DNA of 64,000 bases from Verrucomicrobiota bacterium (GTDB lineage Bacteria > Verrucomicrobiota > Verrucomicrobiia > Limisphaerales > SXTU01). The position numbers and the translations under genes were made by a program. The notes under the pieces are model-generated. The model did no database searches. It saw nothing but the letters and a program-made list of their open reading frames with translations, and was not told the origin of the DNA. This document shows, piece after piece, positions 18,078-30,890 of the stretch (the stretch's first letter is position 1; every line of letters begins with the position of its first letter). The stretch spans positions 1-64,000 of the forward strand of contig VHDH01000001.1 in NCBI GenBank assembly GCA_016871445.1. Direction: 5' to 3'.

Positions 18078-19604
18078 ATGAGCTCCATCCTGCAAGACAT
18101 CGAAGCCCAGATCGCGGGCATTAAAACCTCTGTTTCCCGCCAGAACGTCGGCGTCGTCCGCGAAGTCTCCGACGGCGTGGCCAAAATCGAGGGCCTCACC
18201 GACGTGATGCTCAACGAGATGATTGACTTCGGCAACGGCGTCATCGGCATTGCGCTCAACCTCGAAGAAACTGAAGTCGGCGCGATCGTCCTCGGCGACT
18301 ACCTCAGCATTCGCGAAGGTTCTGAGGTTAAGACGACCGGCAAGTTACTTTCCGTGCCCGTTGGCAAGGGTCTGCTCGGCCGCGTGGTGGACACCCTCGG
18401 CCGACCCGTGGATGGTAAAGGCCCAATCACCGCGACCGCGCAATATCCAGTCGAGAAAATTGCGCCCGGCATCGTAAAGCGCAAATCCGTCAGCCAGCCG
18501 CTCCAGACCGGCATCATGGCAGTGGACGCGATGATCCCCGTCGGCCGCGGCCAGCGCGAGTTGATCATTGGCGACCGCTCGACCGGCAAGACCACGATCG
18601 GCGTGGATGCAATGATTAATCAGGCCCGCATCAACAAGCAGAACGCCGGCCAAAAGGACTTCCGCCCGGTTTACAACATCTACGTCGCCGTCGGCCAGAA
18701 GCAGTCCAACATCGCGCGCGTCATCTCCGAGTTGGAGAAAGCCGGCGCGATGGAATACACGATCGTCGTGGCCGCCGGTGCGGACGCGCCCGCTTCCGCG
18801 CAGTATCTCGCGCCCTTTGCTGGTGCTTCGATGGGCGAGTGGTTCATGGATAACGGCATGGACGCGCTTATCATTTATGATGACCTGTCGAAGCAGGCTG
18901 TTGCGTATCGCCAGGTGTCGCTCGTGCTTAAGCGCCCATCCGGCCGCGAGGCGTATCCCGGTGACGTGTTTTACCTGCACTCCCGCTTGCTCGAGCGCTC
19001 CGCGCGCGTGAACGAAAAAAACGGCAACGGCTCACTCACCGCGCTGCCGATTATCGAAACGCAAGCCGGCGACGTATCGGCTTACATCCCCACGAACGTG
19101 ATCTCGATCACAGACGGCCAGATATACTTGGAAACGGATTTGTTCTACCAAGGCATCCGCCCCGCAATTTCCGTCGGTCTCTCCGTCTCCCGCGTCGGTT
19201 CTGCCGCCCAGATCAAGGCGATGAAGCAGGTCGCCGGCAAGATCAAGCTGGAGTTGGCGCAGTTCCGCGAACTCGCCGCCTTCGCTCAGTTCGGCTCCGA
19301 CCTCGACGCCAAGACGCAGGCCACGCTGGAGCGCGGTAAGCGCATCGTCGAGCTGTTCAAACAGAACCAATACAACCCAATCCCCGTCGAAGTGCAGGCC
19401 GCCGTGCTATGGTCCATGCAAAATAACTTCCTCGACGATGTGGCGGTGGACAAGGTGAAGGACTTCCAGAACAAGCTCACCGACTACCTCAGCACCCGCA
19501 AGAGCGCATTGCTCGACAAGATTCGTATTGAAAAAGCGATCAACGACGCGCTCGCCGCGGAGTTAAAGGCCGCCTTGACTGAGTTCAAGCAGAGTTACCG
19601 TTGA
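18078..19604 (+). CDS. atpA: F1Fo ATP synthase subunit alpha
   Basis: [41 protein letters not shown]. Confidence 0.98.
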   Translation: MSSILQDIEAQIAGIKTSVSRQNVGVVREVSDGVAKIEGLTDVMLNEMIDFGNGVIGIALNLEETEVGAIVLGDYLSIREGSEVKTTGKLLSVPVGKGLLGRVVDTLGRPVDGKGPITATAQYPVEKIAPGIVKRKSVSQPLQTGIMAVDAMIPVGRGQRELIIGDRSTGKTTIGVDAMINQARINKQNAGQKDFRPVYNIYVAVGQKQSNIARVISELEKAGAMEYTIVVAAGADAPASAQYLAPFAGASMGEWFMDNGMDALIIYDDLSKQAVAYRQVSLVLKRPSGREAYPGDVFYLHSRLLERSARVNEKNGNGSLTALPIIETQAGDVSAYIPTNVISITDGQIYLETDLFYQGIRPAISVGLSVSRVGSAAQIKAMKQVAGKIKLELAQFRELAAFAQFGSDLDAKTQATLERGKRIVELFKQNQYNPIPVEVQAAVLWSMQNNFLDDVAVDKVKDFQNKLTDYLSTRKSALLDKIRIEKAINDALAAELKAALTEFKQSYR

Positions 19605-19631
19605 GACCGATTTCCAAGACTGTAGGCTAAC

Positions 19632-21975
<2,344 letters not shown>

Positions 21976-21979
21976 CTGC

Positions 21980-22022
21980 TTACGCATTACGCACTACGTA
22001 ATGAGTAATGCGTGATGCGTAA
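21980..22022. repeat. Imperfect inverted repeat / degenerate 7-bp-period element between atpD and atpC
   Basis: TTACGCATTACGCACTAC-GTAATGA-GTAATGCGTGATGCGTAA: 18-nt arms with one G:U-type and one mismatched position; also reads as heptamers TACGCAT TACGCAC TACGTAA TGAGTAA TGCGTGA TGCGTAA. Confidence 0.7.
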
Positions 22023-22031
22023 CCAAAAGAC

Positions 22032-22442
22032 ATGGCCGCGACCCTCAAACTCGAAATCGTCACCCCGGAGGCGAAGATCTACTCCGAGGACGTGGACATG
22101 GTCACGCTCCCCGGCGTCGAAGGTGAGATGGGCATCTACCCGATGCACATCCCGCTGATGACGCAGATTGCCCACGGCGAGATCGTGGCCCGCAAAGGCG
22201 GTGTGGATCATTACCTTGCCACGGGCGAGGGCTTCGTGCAGGTGACCGGTGATCGCGTGGCCATTCTGACCGACATGGCTATGAAGGCTGACGACATTGA
22301 CGAAGCCAAGGCCGAGGAAGCCCGCAAGAAGGCCGAGGCCCGCCTCGCCGAGAAGCTCACTGACGAGGAAAACGCAACCGTTCAGGCTGCGCTGCTCCAC
22401 TCGATGACGCAACTCAATGTCAAGCGACGCAATCGCCGGTAG
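22032..22442 (+). CDS. atpC: F1Fo ATP synthase subunit epsilon
   Basis: LKLEIVTPEAKIYSEDVDMVTLPGVEGEMGIYPMHIPLMTQI; operon position. Confidence 0.95.
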   Translation: MAATLKLEIVTPEAKIYSEDVDMVTLPGVEGEMGIYPMHIPLMTQIAHGEIVARKGGVDHYLATGEGFVQVTGDRVAILTDMAMKADDIDEAKAEEARKKAEARLAEKLTDEENATVQAALLHSMTQLNVKRRNRR

Positions 22443-22462
22443 CAGCTGGTTGTCCATTTCCG

Positions 22463-22495
22463 AGCGGTGGACTTCGGTCCACCGCTATTTTTTTT
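22463..22495 (+). terminator. Rho-independent terminator of the atp operon
   Basis: AGCGGTGGAC-TTCG-GTCCACCGCT (10-bp perfect stem, UUCG tetraloop) followed by A and a run of eight T's. Confidence 0.93.
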
Positions 22496-25400
22496 CCGGC
22501 TCTGCTTTGTCTGGCGTAAGGAACTCGCGGATGGTCTGAAACGGTCGCAATGGCAGCAGGAGAAACTTGGGAATGAAGCGCGGCTCGCTCCTCGGGTTGC
22601 TCAGCGAACCAGTCACGCGATACTCGAACACCTTCGTCACTGGCGATGTGAGCAGGCTTAGCAGCGGGCCGACTAGGAAGGCGTCCCGAAACATCTCGGC
22701 CTCGACGTTGGCATAAACCTTGCCGGTGAAGTCTACGGTGCCGTCGTAGTGCAGGCGGGCGGGAGGTGAGAGGATTTCGAGATCCTTCGTGTAAATGACG
22801 CCGTTGGTCAGGATGAAGCTTCCCTTTGCTTCCTTTGCACGGCTGCTTCCGAGATCCTTGTTGATGGCATTCAACACGGGGGAAAAGAGGCCGAAGATCG
22901 GGATATCCCACAGCAAACCGTCGGTGAGCCGCACCTCACCGGAGCCCTGCCAGCTTTGCCAGTTGGTAGTGTTGGCGCTAGTGACCGTCACCCGGCCGCC
23001 CAAGGCGCCCTCCAGCCGGTTGGTCTTGCCGTTCAGCTCCGCGACGAAGCCCGGCAGGTTGGCGTTGGTGAAGCCGAGGTTGAAACCGAAGTTCGCGCTG
23101 CGTAGCGGAGTAAGGTCGAAGTTAAGGTCTCCGAAAATCCTGCCGCCATGGAATCCGCCGATTAAATTGGTTATGACAACGCGGTTGGTGACCCAATGAA
23201 CGGTCGCGTTAACTTGTGGCAAGTGGAAGAACGACCAGCGGAACGGTCCGCTCACAATGTCGAAGTGTAGGTCGGTGCTCTCCGAATCCCCGAAGGGAAT
23301 CGAGCCGTGGACACGCACGGTCGGGGCGTTGCTAAATTGGTAGGCTAAGATCGTATTGGCCGTCTGTGGGCCAATAATGCGCGTGAAGGCGTAGGGGTCG
23401 AAGGTGCTGTGCGCGTTGTTGATCCAGAGCCGCTGAAGCTGCGCATCAATCCGTAGGTCCGGCGCAGTGATGACGCCAGCCCCACGGCGGGCACGCACAT
23501 CGGTAATGGTAAATAACTCATTGGTGAAGCTCACCGAGCCTCTAAAATCGTCCACTTGCTCGCCACGAAGAACGAAGTTGGTGGCCGCTACAGACGCACG
23601 GAAACCACTCTCCTCGCGCGCGCGCCATTGGCCCCAAATTTCACCCTCTACGAAGGGCGGGACCGAGAAGTTGAAATTGGTGAGGATGCGCTTGTCCTCC
23701 GGACGCTCCAATAAAGGTTCGATGGCACTTGGGAAGACGTTCGCCCGACCAGTCCAGTGATACTGGTGCGTGTGTGGGTTGACAGTGTAGGCAAGTCGGA
23801 CTTCGCCTTCGGGCCTGCGCGCCCAGAGATTAGGCAGGCGTAGGACGCCGTTGGTGAGAGTGAGATCGGTGCTGGCTTCGAGATACGTCGCATTGCGATA
23901 AGCACCGCCCGGACTGTCCACGTGAGCGGCGAGCGTCACGGAATCGCCGACCGCTTTCCAGTCGGGCGCAAGGTTCGTCCATTCCGGCAGTATGAGGGCC
24001 ACGCTGGCCCGGGCCTTGGGCACGGCATTAAACGTAAAGCGCGACAATTCGCGCTGCGTATTCGTATGCAACAAGTGCTGGATGCGATAAACGTCGAAGT
24101 CGAGCTGGCCGGTCGCGGCAGCGTGCCGGGTAGCCACGTCGAGGCGCGCGTGGGTGTCGAGTGTCCCGCCGTAAAGTTCGGCGTGGAGGTTGGTGACGTT
24201 TAAGTGCGGTGCTCGCCATTGCGCGTCAAAGTTCAACTTTCCAAGTTCGAGCGGCTTTAAGTCGGATTTCACCCCGTCCAATGCCACGGAGGTTTCCACC
24301 TGCCAGGGCGCGAGATTGGTCCAGAAGCCCCACGTGGCTGGAGCGTCGGGAACCGGTGTGCCAACTTGGGAAACCTTCGCTGACGCACGAGCCTGTTTCG
24401 CCCCACCCCATTTCGTCTTAAGCAGGGCGACCTGCGTTTCGGCGTCGGCGGCTAGCAACTGCTTGCGGGTGGTTGCGAAGATAGCTTTGCCGGTCAACCT
24501 GCCCTCAGCCAGTTGCGCCCATTCGGATTTCAGCCCCGTCGTACTCAAGTTTAGGCTCGTCAGTAGCTCATCCGGGGTCAGAGGAAGCGGTGTGGTCTGG
24601 CCGGAAAGTCGAAACAGCGCGGCTTCTGCCCACTTCGATTTGCCGTCGCGCACCGTCACCTCCCACGCAGCATCCCAGTCGTTGGTGCGCGCGGACTGAC
24701 GGTTCAGTCGGGCGGTGAGCAGGAGGTGTTCAGCGCTGGCACTGAATTGAGTGGAGCGCACGCGAGCGGTTTCGAGGCGAAATTCCGCGCTGGCCGCGCC
24801 GTTGGTTCCAGGTGGCTGGACAATGCGCACGGTGAAGTTGGCAGCGCGCCCACTGCCCCATGGGGTACGTAGGTCCGGCGCCTTCACCTTTAGGTCTGCC
24901 TGCAAGCCGCGCTCTAGCTGCGCGTCGGCGCGGAGCGCCAACTCGATTTCCGGCGGATCGGCATACTGCACGCGCGCCAGCTCGTGCAAGATGCGGTGCA
25001 GGATTTCTTCCGCACCCACCCTGAGTGTTGTGAGAGACGTGTCAGAGTCGGACGGCCGTCTCCGTTTCTTACCCAGCGCACTCGCATTGGTGACGACAGC
25101 ACTGAACTTCATCTCTATACCTTGCACGGTAGCGGTGAGTTGCGGCAGTTCCCACACATCACCGGGCAGGAAACGCACTGCCGTTGCCAGATTCGTGACT
25201 GTTAGCGTATGGGGTGGAAGATTAGTCGGGGCGAGCGTCCACTTCAGCGCGCCTTGACGCAGCGCGACGCCGCTGACGACAAACTCGAAGCGTTGCAACG
25301 CCTCGTGGTCGAGTTGCACCTCGGCCTCAGCTATGGCGAATTGCGGTCCTGCTGCATCTCCTGTAGTGGCGAGGGTGATGCCCTCCGCAACTAGACCGCG

Positions 25401-25655
25401 AAACCACTGCCAGCGCAGCCGGGTGAATTCGAGCTTGAGCCCTTGTGTCTCCAAGTCGGCCAGCACGGGCTGCTTGACGAAGTCGGGCACTCCAATCTGG
25501 TTGAACCAGAGAAATGCGCACAGCGCCGCCAGCACCAGCAGCAAGCACAGAATGCGCACGCAGCGGAAGGCGATCCGGCAGATACGCCATAAGGTCCAGC
25601 GTTTGCGTTGAGTCGGGGATTCTTTCATCGCGCGGCGCGGCGCGGGCCGCCTCAC
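22485..25655 (-). CDS. Large AsmA/YhdP-like (bridge-like lipid transfer superfamily) envelope protein
   Basis: N-terminal TM, long beta-rich repetitive protein, C-terminal FSPVLNAINKDLGSSRAKEAKGSFILTNGVIYTKDLEILSPPARLHYDGTVDFTGKVYANVEAE, typical of AsmA-like C-termini. Confidence 0.75.
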   Translation of the reverse strand: MRRPAPRRAMKESPTQRKRWTLWRICRIAFRCVRILCLLLVLAALCAFLWFNQIGVPDFVKQPVLADLETQGLKLEFTRLRWQWFRGLVAEGITLATTGDAAGPQFAIAEAEVQLDHEALQRFEFVVSGVALRQGALKWTLAPTNLPPHTLTVTNLATAVRFLPGDVWELPQLTATVQGIEMKFSAVVTNASALGKKRRRPSDSDTSLTTLRVGAEEILHRILHELARVQYADPPEIELALRADAQLERGLQADLKVKAPDLRTPWGSGRAANFTVRIVQPPGTNGAASAEFRLETARVRSTQFSASAEHLLLTARLNRQSARTNDWDAAWEVTVRDGKSKWAEAALFRLSGQTTPLPLTPDELLTSLNLSTTGLKSEWAQLAEGRLTGKAIFATTRKQLLAADAETQVALLKTKWGGAKQARASAKVSQVGTPVPDAPATWGFWTNLAPWQVETSVALDGVKSDLKPLELGKLNFDAQWRAPHLNVTNLHAELYGGTLDTHARLDVATRHAAATGQLDFDVYRIQHLLHTNTQRELSRFTFNAVPKARASVALILPEWTNLAPDWKAVGDSVTLAAHVDSPGGAYRNATYLEASTDLTLTNGVLRLPNLWARRPEGEVRLAYTVNPHTHQYHWTGRANVFPSAIEPLLERPEDKRILTNFNFSVPPFVEGEIWGQWRAREESGFRASVAATNFVLRGEQVDDFRGSVSFTNELFTITDVRARRGAGVITAPDLRIDAQLQRLWINNAHSTFDPYAFTRIIGPQTANTILAYQFSNAPTVRVHGSIPFGDSESTDLHFDIVSGPFRWSFFHLPQVNATVHWVTNRVVITNLIGGFHGGRIFGDLNFDLTPLRSANFGFNLGFTNANLPGFVAELNGKTNRLEGALGGRVTVTSANTTNWQSWQGSGEVRLTDGLLWDIPIFGLFSPVLNAINKDLGSSRAKEAKGSFILTNGVIYTKDLEILSPPARLHYDGTVDFTGKVYANVEAEMFRDAFLVGPLLSLLTSPVTKVFEYRVTGSLSNPRSEPRFIPKFLLLPLRPFQTIREFLTPDKAEPEKK

Positions 25656-27481
25656 ATGGATGGGCTAAGGTAAGGGACGATATAGTCCATGAACAGCGGG
25701 CGTGGAAACTCAAAGATAAGGGGCTGGCGCGTGCGCGGGTCGGTGACGGCTGCCCATGGGTGGCGGCCTTGGGGGATAAAACCCAACATTACTACATTCG
25801 TCCGGGCCGGATTTCCACCCAGCTCGATGCTCACGCGGTGGCGTGTCTCGGAAATTCCGTAAAGTGGCAGGCGGTCTGCGCCGAGATGAACCCATCGCTC
25901 GGCGCGCAGCCGTCCCAATCGGAACAGGGTCTCCTCCAATGCGCTATTGCGCACGTCGTCCACGGGCTGACCGGCTTCGCTCCAGCGCCCGTCCCCGGCG
26001 CGCGCGAGTCGGCGTGTGCGGCCGTCAAACTCCACCGTCACAGCGGCAACTTGGTTGGTAGCGAAGCTCCATACCGTGCGGTCTTGCATCTGCCATAACG
26101 CCCACGGCAGGCCTGGATCCACGTCGCCGCGGGCGACGACATAGACGGAGCCTTCATCGTGTCGACGTGCGTAAAGGCGGTCGGGCGGCAGGTTCGTCAC
26201 GGCGCCAAAGTCCAGCCGCGCCACGAGCCGGTTGGTCGGTGCTTCCGCCGCGTTGGTCACCCTGGACAGCAGAGTGAGCGAGCGAGCAGGTGTGGCGAGG
26301 CCGTAGGCCGCGTAGTCAGTGACTATCTCCTTCTCCAGCTCGCGGGCCGCCAGCGTCTCAAGGTTCAGCAGGAAGCTCTGCATGAGTTGCGCATCGATCG
26401 GCGTCCTAAGGGAGTCATCAGCCACCCAAACTATGTTGGTCGCGCTGTTGGTTTGACGGCGGAGAGTGAACGGCTCACGGCCACGTACCTCGATGGCGTT
26501 GAAGGCGTCTGGGGCGAACGCATCGAGCAGCCGGTGCTCGGAGTAGTTCCAAATTGGCGCACGCATGTATGCGAGCGGTTCGGCAGCAACAAGCATGATA
26601 TTGGTGGTTGCGAGGTTACGCGCATAGACCAGCTCCGGCTGGTTGGTCGGGCTCCGGCCGAACTGCACAATCAGCGTGTCGTTCGTACCGGAGCTAAAGA
26701 CCAGTTCCGCCTCGGGCGTTTGCAAGCCAAAGGGATCGAGGTCTGCCTTGGGATCATCCGTCACGAAGCGCTGGACGGGCCATTGCTGCAAGTCTACGAG
26801 CAGTTGTTCGATAAGCGGGGTGTTGCCACGTTTTTCGGGCGCGGGTTGCGCGATACGCCAGAGCTGGTTGGTCACCTTTCGCTGGAACAGCACGTCGCGC
26901 GGCCCAGTGCGCACACGCAGCCGGTCAAATTTCACACCGGCCAGCGAAAACAACTGCCGGTCCCGCCAGTCGTCAGCCGTTTGGGGCAGGAACTTCAGCA
27001 GGTTTGCGTCAGTCACTGCGACGTGTGGTGCGCCGATGACCTGCACGTAGAGTTGGTCGTTGACCGGGGTGCGCGCGCCGATGCGCAATTCGACTGGCGC
27101 TTCGCCTTGGTGAAACCGCAGCGTGGCATGTGGTGGATCGAGGCCGAAATCGGCTGGTGATTTCACCTGCCCGGCCGGAACGACGAGCTGCGGTCGCAGT
27201 TGGGCGCACACATCCAGCAGCGTCTTGAGCAATAGGGAATTCGCTGGGTAAGCAACTGGGTGTGTGAGGTGCCATCTCCCGGCATTGAATTCAGCGTTTA
27301 CTGCAAGATTCGTGCGGGTCAACTCCACGCGCGTAACCGTGGCGGGCCGGAGGCGCGGCACGAGCGGTGCGGCGGTGGGCGAAGGTGGCGGCGCGGTCGA
27401 CTGGCGCGTCTCGGTGACCACGATAAACGCGAGCAACGCGAGCGCTATGGCCACCAGCAGTTTATTCAAAGAGCAGTTCAT
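25652..27481 (-). CDS. DUF4340 domain-containing protein
   Basis: Position after GldG and motifs such as VTRVELTRTNLAVNAEFNAGRWHLTHPVAYPANSLLLKTLLDVCAQLRPQ and VKSPADFGLDPPHATLRF; ATGA overlap with the downstream AsmA-like gene. Confidence 0.85.
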   Translation of the reverse strand: MNCSLNKLLVAIALALLAFIVVTETRQSTAPPPSPTAAPLVPRLRPATVTRVELTRTNLAVNAEFNAGRWHLTHPVAYPANSLLLKTLLDVCAQLRPQLVVPAGQVKSPADFGLDPPHATLRFHQGEAPVELRIGARTPVNDQLYVQVIGAPHVAVTDANLLKFLPQTADDWRDRQLFSLAGVKFDRLRVRTGPRDVLFQRKVTNQLWRIAQPAPEKRGNTPLIEQLLVDLQQWPVQRFVTDDPKADLDPFGLQTPEAELVFSSGTNDTLIVQFGRSPTNQPELVYARNLATTNIMLVAAEPLAYMRAPIWNYSEHRLLDAFAPDAFNAIEVRGREPFTLRRQTNSATNIVWVADDSLRTPIDAQLMQSFLLNLETLAARELEKEIVTDYAAYGLATPARSLTLLSRVTNAAEAPTNRLVARLDFGAVTNLPPDRLYARRHDEGSVYVVARGDVDPGLPWALWQMQDRTVWSFATNQVAAVTVEFDGRTRRLARAGDGRWSEAGQPVDDVRNSALEETLFRLGRLRAERWVHLGADRLPLYGISETRHRVSIELGGNPARTNVVMLGFIPQGRHPWAAVTDPRTRQPLIFEFPRPLFMDYIVPYLSPSM

Positions 27482-27546
27482 GGGAACTGTGTTGTGGGGT
27501 GCGCCGGAGATGTAAGATTAGCAATGATGCAGCTCATGGTTTTTTC

Positions 27547-29028
27547 TCACATCTGTCGCCGGAACCACACAAGCAGCCCTAAGCCCAAGATTCCCCCAGG
27601 GATGCCAAGCATCAGGATGAACTGCACCGAGCGCATTTGCGCGTCGCTCATATTGAAAATGTATTCTCGCACTGGGCGCGCCGCTACGCCCACGAGCCGG
27701 GGCCGATCCACTAACCAGTTCACCGCATTAGCGGCGAAGTCGCGGTTGACCGCATTTTCCAACATGGTGTTACCGAGAAAAAATGACTCGCCCACGACCA
27801 CCATGCGCGTGGAGCCGCCCTCGATGTTGCGCAAACCGCCCCGCTCGACGGCGACGGCGACTGGAATTACGCCCACCCGATCCTCGCGCGGGTCGAACTG
27901 CAGACTGGCCCGCCGGCCAATTGCCTTACCGGCGGGCGAGGTGGCAACGAGCGGCTTGACCTGTGGGGCATCGGAGCCTTGGCCGGTGGGCGCTCGGGGC
28001 GTGACGGAGCGGGGTGTGGCTAGCACGAGGCCGCCCTGAGTTTTTCCAAACGGCCGAGTGATCTCGTGGTCGCCGTAATAACTCAGAATGACATAACTGC
28101 CGTCGCGCACGCCGTTAGCGTCGGTCACCACGTCGTCGCCCAGTTCGACGCCCCAAGCGCGCAGGAGGAGTTCGAGGCCAGCGTTGCTGTTCTGCGGGAT
28201 TAGCACGAGCGCGCGGCCACCTCGGCTAAGGTAATTATTTAACTGGTTGACTTCATCAGCGTGCAATGGCGCGAACGGTCCGGCGACGATAAGCAGGCTG
28301 CAATCGGCAGGCACCTCGTTGGTGCCGCCCAGCGTGAGCTCGAAGGGCGTCAGGCCATAGCCACGCTGGATCAACTCGATGAATTTGCCGTAACCCGTGG
28401 GCGTGATGGCGGTGGTGGGGTCATGTTCCTTGTGACCACGCAGGTAGTAAGTGTGGAGTTTACGATTCTCCATTAGCGTGATGATGGCCGAAGTAAAGTA
28501 GGATTCTCCGGTGAAAGACTTACGCGTTACGTTGCGGCTTTTTCCGGCTAATAGCTCGTTGGTGTCATACTCCGATAATTCGCCTTGTCGTACAATGCGG
28601 CTGCGTTCGCCCAACGTGAAGATGACAACGTCCTTAGTGTTGGGCGGGAGCTTGACGGCGAGCTTGGTGCGCTCTGCTTCTGCCGGCTCGGTGAGGTAGT
28701 TAACGGTCGAAATTTTGACGCGCGGGCTGGCGGCGGCGTATTGGCGGAGGGTTTGGAGGATGGGCGTGTAGAGCGTTTCGTCTGGGTCATAGAAGAGCGT
28801 AACGTGCAGGTCATTCGTGAGTGCGCCCACTACTTGAAGCGTGACCGGCGCGAGCGGCGGTACCCGGTCTTCCGAAAACGACATGCGCCGGAAATAGCGC
28901 GTGGCGATGAGGTTTACCATCAGCACGATGGCGACCATGGCCACAACGCCGACCAGCAAGCCTAGGCCCGCGCCGAACTTGCGCGCGGCAGAAAAACTGG
29001 GCGCCGGATTTTGGAGGCCGTCAGGCAT
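27547..29028 (-). CDS. GldG-family ABC-type auxiliary transport protein
   Basis: N-terminal TM, RYFRRMSFSEDRVPPLAPVTLQVVGALTNDLHVTLFYD, YLRGHKEHDP, C-terminal TM; adjacent to permease and ATPase. Confidence 0.88.
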   Translation of the reverse strand: MPDGLQNPAPSFSAARKFGAGLGLLVGVVAMVAIVLMVNLIATRYFRRMSFSEDRVPPLAPVTLQVVGALTNDLHVTLFYDPDETLYTPILQTLRQYAAASPRVKISTVNYLTEPAEAERTKLAVKLPPNTKDVVIFTLGERSRIVRQGELSEYDTNELLAGKSRNVTRKSFTGESYFTSAIITLMENRKLHTYYLRGHKEHDPTTAITPTGYGKFIELIQRGYGLTPFELTLGGTNEVPADCSLLIVAGPFAPLHADEVNQLNNYLSRGGRALVLIPQNSNAGLELLLRAWGVELGDDVVTDANGVRDGSYVILSYYGDHEITRPFGKTQGGLVLATPRSVTPRAPTGQGSDAPQVKPLVATSPAGKAIGRRASLQFDPREDRVGVIPVAVAVERGGLRNIEGGSTRMVVVGESFFLGNTMLENAVNRDFAANAVNWLVDRPRLVGVAARPVREYIFNMSDAQMRSVQFILMLGIPGGILGLGLLVWFRRQM

Positions 29029-29063
29029 GAGTTAAGCTTGCGACTTTAGGGGGGAATTTGCCT

Positions 29064-29819
29064 TCATTTCCACCTCCGGCTTTCCACTACCTTCAGCGTG
29101 AGGAACAGGAATAGTCCCGTTAAACTCAGGTAAAATACAACCGGCCGCGTGTCCACCACGCCGCGCGTGAAGTCTTTCATGTGATCAACCATCGAGACAT
29201 GTTGGAGAATGGCGCTTTGCCAACCCGGTTTGGGCGGCAAGATATGGGTGAGGTAACCTAGCAGAAACAGCCCAAGGCCGAGCACGAAAGCGTTCATAGC
29301 GGCGATGATCTGATTGCGCGTTAGCGACGAGGCGAAGCAGCCCAGCGCTGTGTAGAGTGTGCCGAACAGAAAGATGCCGACGCACGTTCCTCCCAGCGCG
29401 CCGGTATCCACCTGCGCGAGGTCTACGGAAAAGCGCTTGAGCAGGAACGGATACGCCAGTAGCGGCAGCCAAGCCGACATAAAGAAGAGCAACGCGCCCG
29501 TGAACTTCGCGAGCACCACTTGCGCGTCACCCACGGGCGTAGTCATAAGCGTCTCATAAGTGCCCGAAGATTTTTCCGTCGCAAAGGAGCGCATTGTGAT
29601 GATGGGCGGGGCCAGTAACATCACGAGCCAAAACAGGCCATTGTTAAAGAACGCCTCTGTCACCGGCACGTCAAAGGGCTTGTTCACCAGCGCCTGCAGC
29701 ACGATGATAAAACTTAACCCCAACAAGAACTGCATCGCCGCTACGATGACGTAGCCGATCAACGAGACGTAACACATGCCCAGTTCCCGACGGACGAGGG
29801 TAAGGAAGGGTTGCATCAC
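29064..29819 (-). CDS. ABC transporter permease (GldF-like)
   Basis: Multi-TM ORF with FATEKSSGTYETLMTTPVGDAQVVLAKFTGALLFF, characteristic of ABC-2 permeases. Confidence 0.9.
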   Translation of the reverse strand: MMQPFLTLVRRELGMCYVSLIGYVIVAAMQFLLGLSFIIVLQALVNKPFDVPVTEAFFNNGLFWLVMLLAPPIITMRSFATEKSSGTYETLMTTPVGDAQVVLAKFTGALLFFMSAWLPLLAYPFLLKRFSVDLAQVDTGALGGTCVGIFLFGTLYTALGCFASSLTRNQIIAAMNAFVLGLGLFLLGYLTHILPPKPGWQSAILQHVSMVDHMKDFTRGVVDTRPVVFYLSLTGLFLFLTLKVVESRRWK

Positions 29820-29896
29820 TAATGTGACCGATGGATGGAGTTTGCCAACCGGCGTCTGAGTCCAATGGATAAAATCAGGGTCGCCGTCGTGTTTCC

Positions 29897-29920
29897 CATT
29901 CGCATTACGTAATTCGTATG
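29897..29920. repeat. Imperfect palindrome related to the atpD-atpC element
   Basis: CATTCGCATTAC|GTAATTCGTATG, 10 of 12 positions pair; core ATTACGTAAT is perfect; located in the gldF-gldA gap. Confidence 0.5.
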
Positions 29921-29936
29921 CCCGATCATCTTAGGT

Positions 29937-30890
29937 TTATTCCTGCTCCCGCCGAGTGACATGCACGAAGATGTCCTCCAGCGAATGGCGTGTGCGAGTC
30001 AGTTCCCGCAAAGGCCAACTGCGCGCCTTAGCCAGCTCGAAGATTTGCGGCCGCAGGTCAATACCCGCGCGTGGCGTGAGCGCGCAGCGGTGAAAGCTAC
30101 CTTCTGCCGCCACAATCTCGAAGTGTTCCACCTCCGCCATTTGCTCCCACGCTTCGCGCAGGTCCGGGACCGGCGCGGCTAACTCAGCAATGATTTGTTG
30201 GCCAGCGCTCATCTTGCGCTGCAGCTCGTCCAGCGTGCCGCTCTCGCGGATAGATCCTTGATGGATGATGATGACCCGCGTGCAGGTCAGCTCCACCTCA
30301 GGCAACAGGTGCGACGAGACGAACACCGTGCGGTCCCGGCTTACGTCTTTGATGAGCTGACGCACCGCGCGCGTGAGGTGTGCGTCGAGGTTCTTGGTCG
30401 GCTCGTCCAGGATGATCAGCTCTGGCTCGTGCACGAGCGCATCCGCCAACCCCACGCGCTGCCGGTAACCGCCGGAGAGCGTTCCGATCACCTTGCTCGC
30501 AACGTCACCCAAGCCGCACTGCTCGGTGACGATATCCACACGCTCGCGGCTGCGCGCGACGCTTAGGCCCTTCAACCGGGCGCGAAATTTAAGGTATTCG
30601 CGCACCCGCATGTCTAGGTGGAGCGGATTGCCCTCGGGCATGTAACCAATGCGCCGGCGCACTTCGTCCGCCTGCGTGAACACATCGAAACCCGCCACCC
30701 GCGCGGTGCCAGAGGTCGCCGGCATAAAGCACGAGAGCATACGCATCGTAGTTGTCTTGCCCGCGCCGTTCTGACCGAGGAAGCCGACGATTTCGCCACG
30801 CTTCACGGAGAACGTCAGGTCTCGCACCGCCGCGCGGCTTCCGTAGCGCTTGGTGAGGTTCTCGACCTCGATCATGGGCGCGGTGCTCAT
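29937..30890 (-). CDS. ABC transporter ATP-binding protein (GldA-like)
   Basis: Walker A GQNGAGKTTTMRML, signature LSGGYRQRVGLADALVHEPELIILDEPTKNLD, IFVHVTR C-terminus. Confidence 0.93.
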   Translation of the reverse strand: MSTAPMIEVENLTKRYGSRAAVRDLTFSVKRGEIVGFLGQNGAGKTTTMRMLSCFMPATSGTARVAGFDVFTQADEVRRRIGYMPEGNPLHLDMRVREYLKFRARLKGLSVARSRERVDIVTEQCGLGDVASKVIGTLSGGYRQRVGLADALVHEPELIILDEPTKNLDAHLTRAVRQLIKDVSRDRTVFVSSHLLPEVELTCTRVIIIHQGSIRESGTLDELQRKMSAGQQIIAELAAPVPDLREAWEQMAEVEHFEIVAAEGSFHRCALTPRAGIDLRPQIFELAKARSWPLRELTRTRHSLEDIFVHVTRREQE

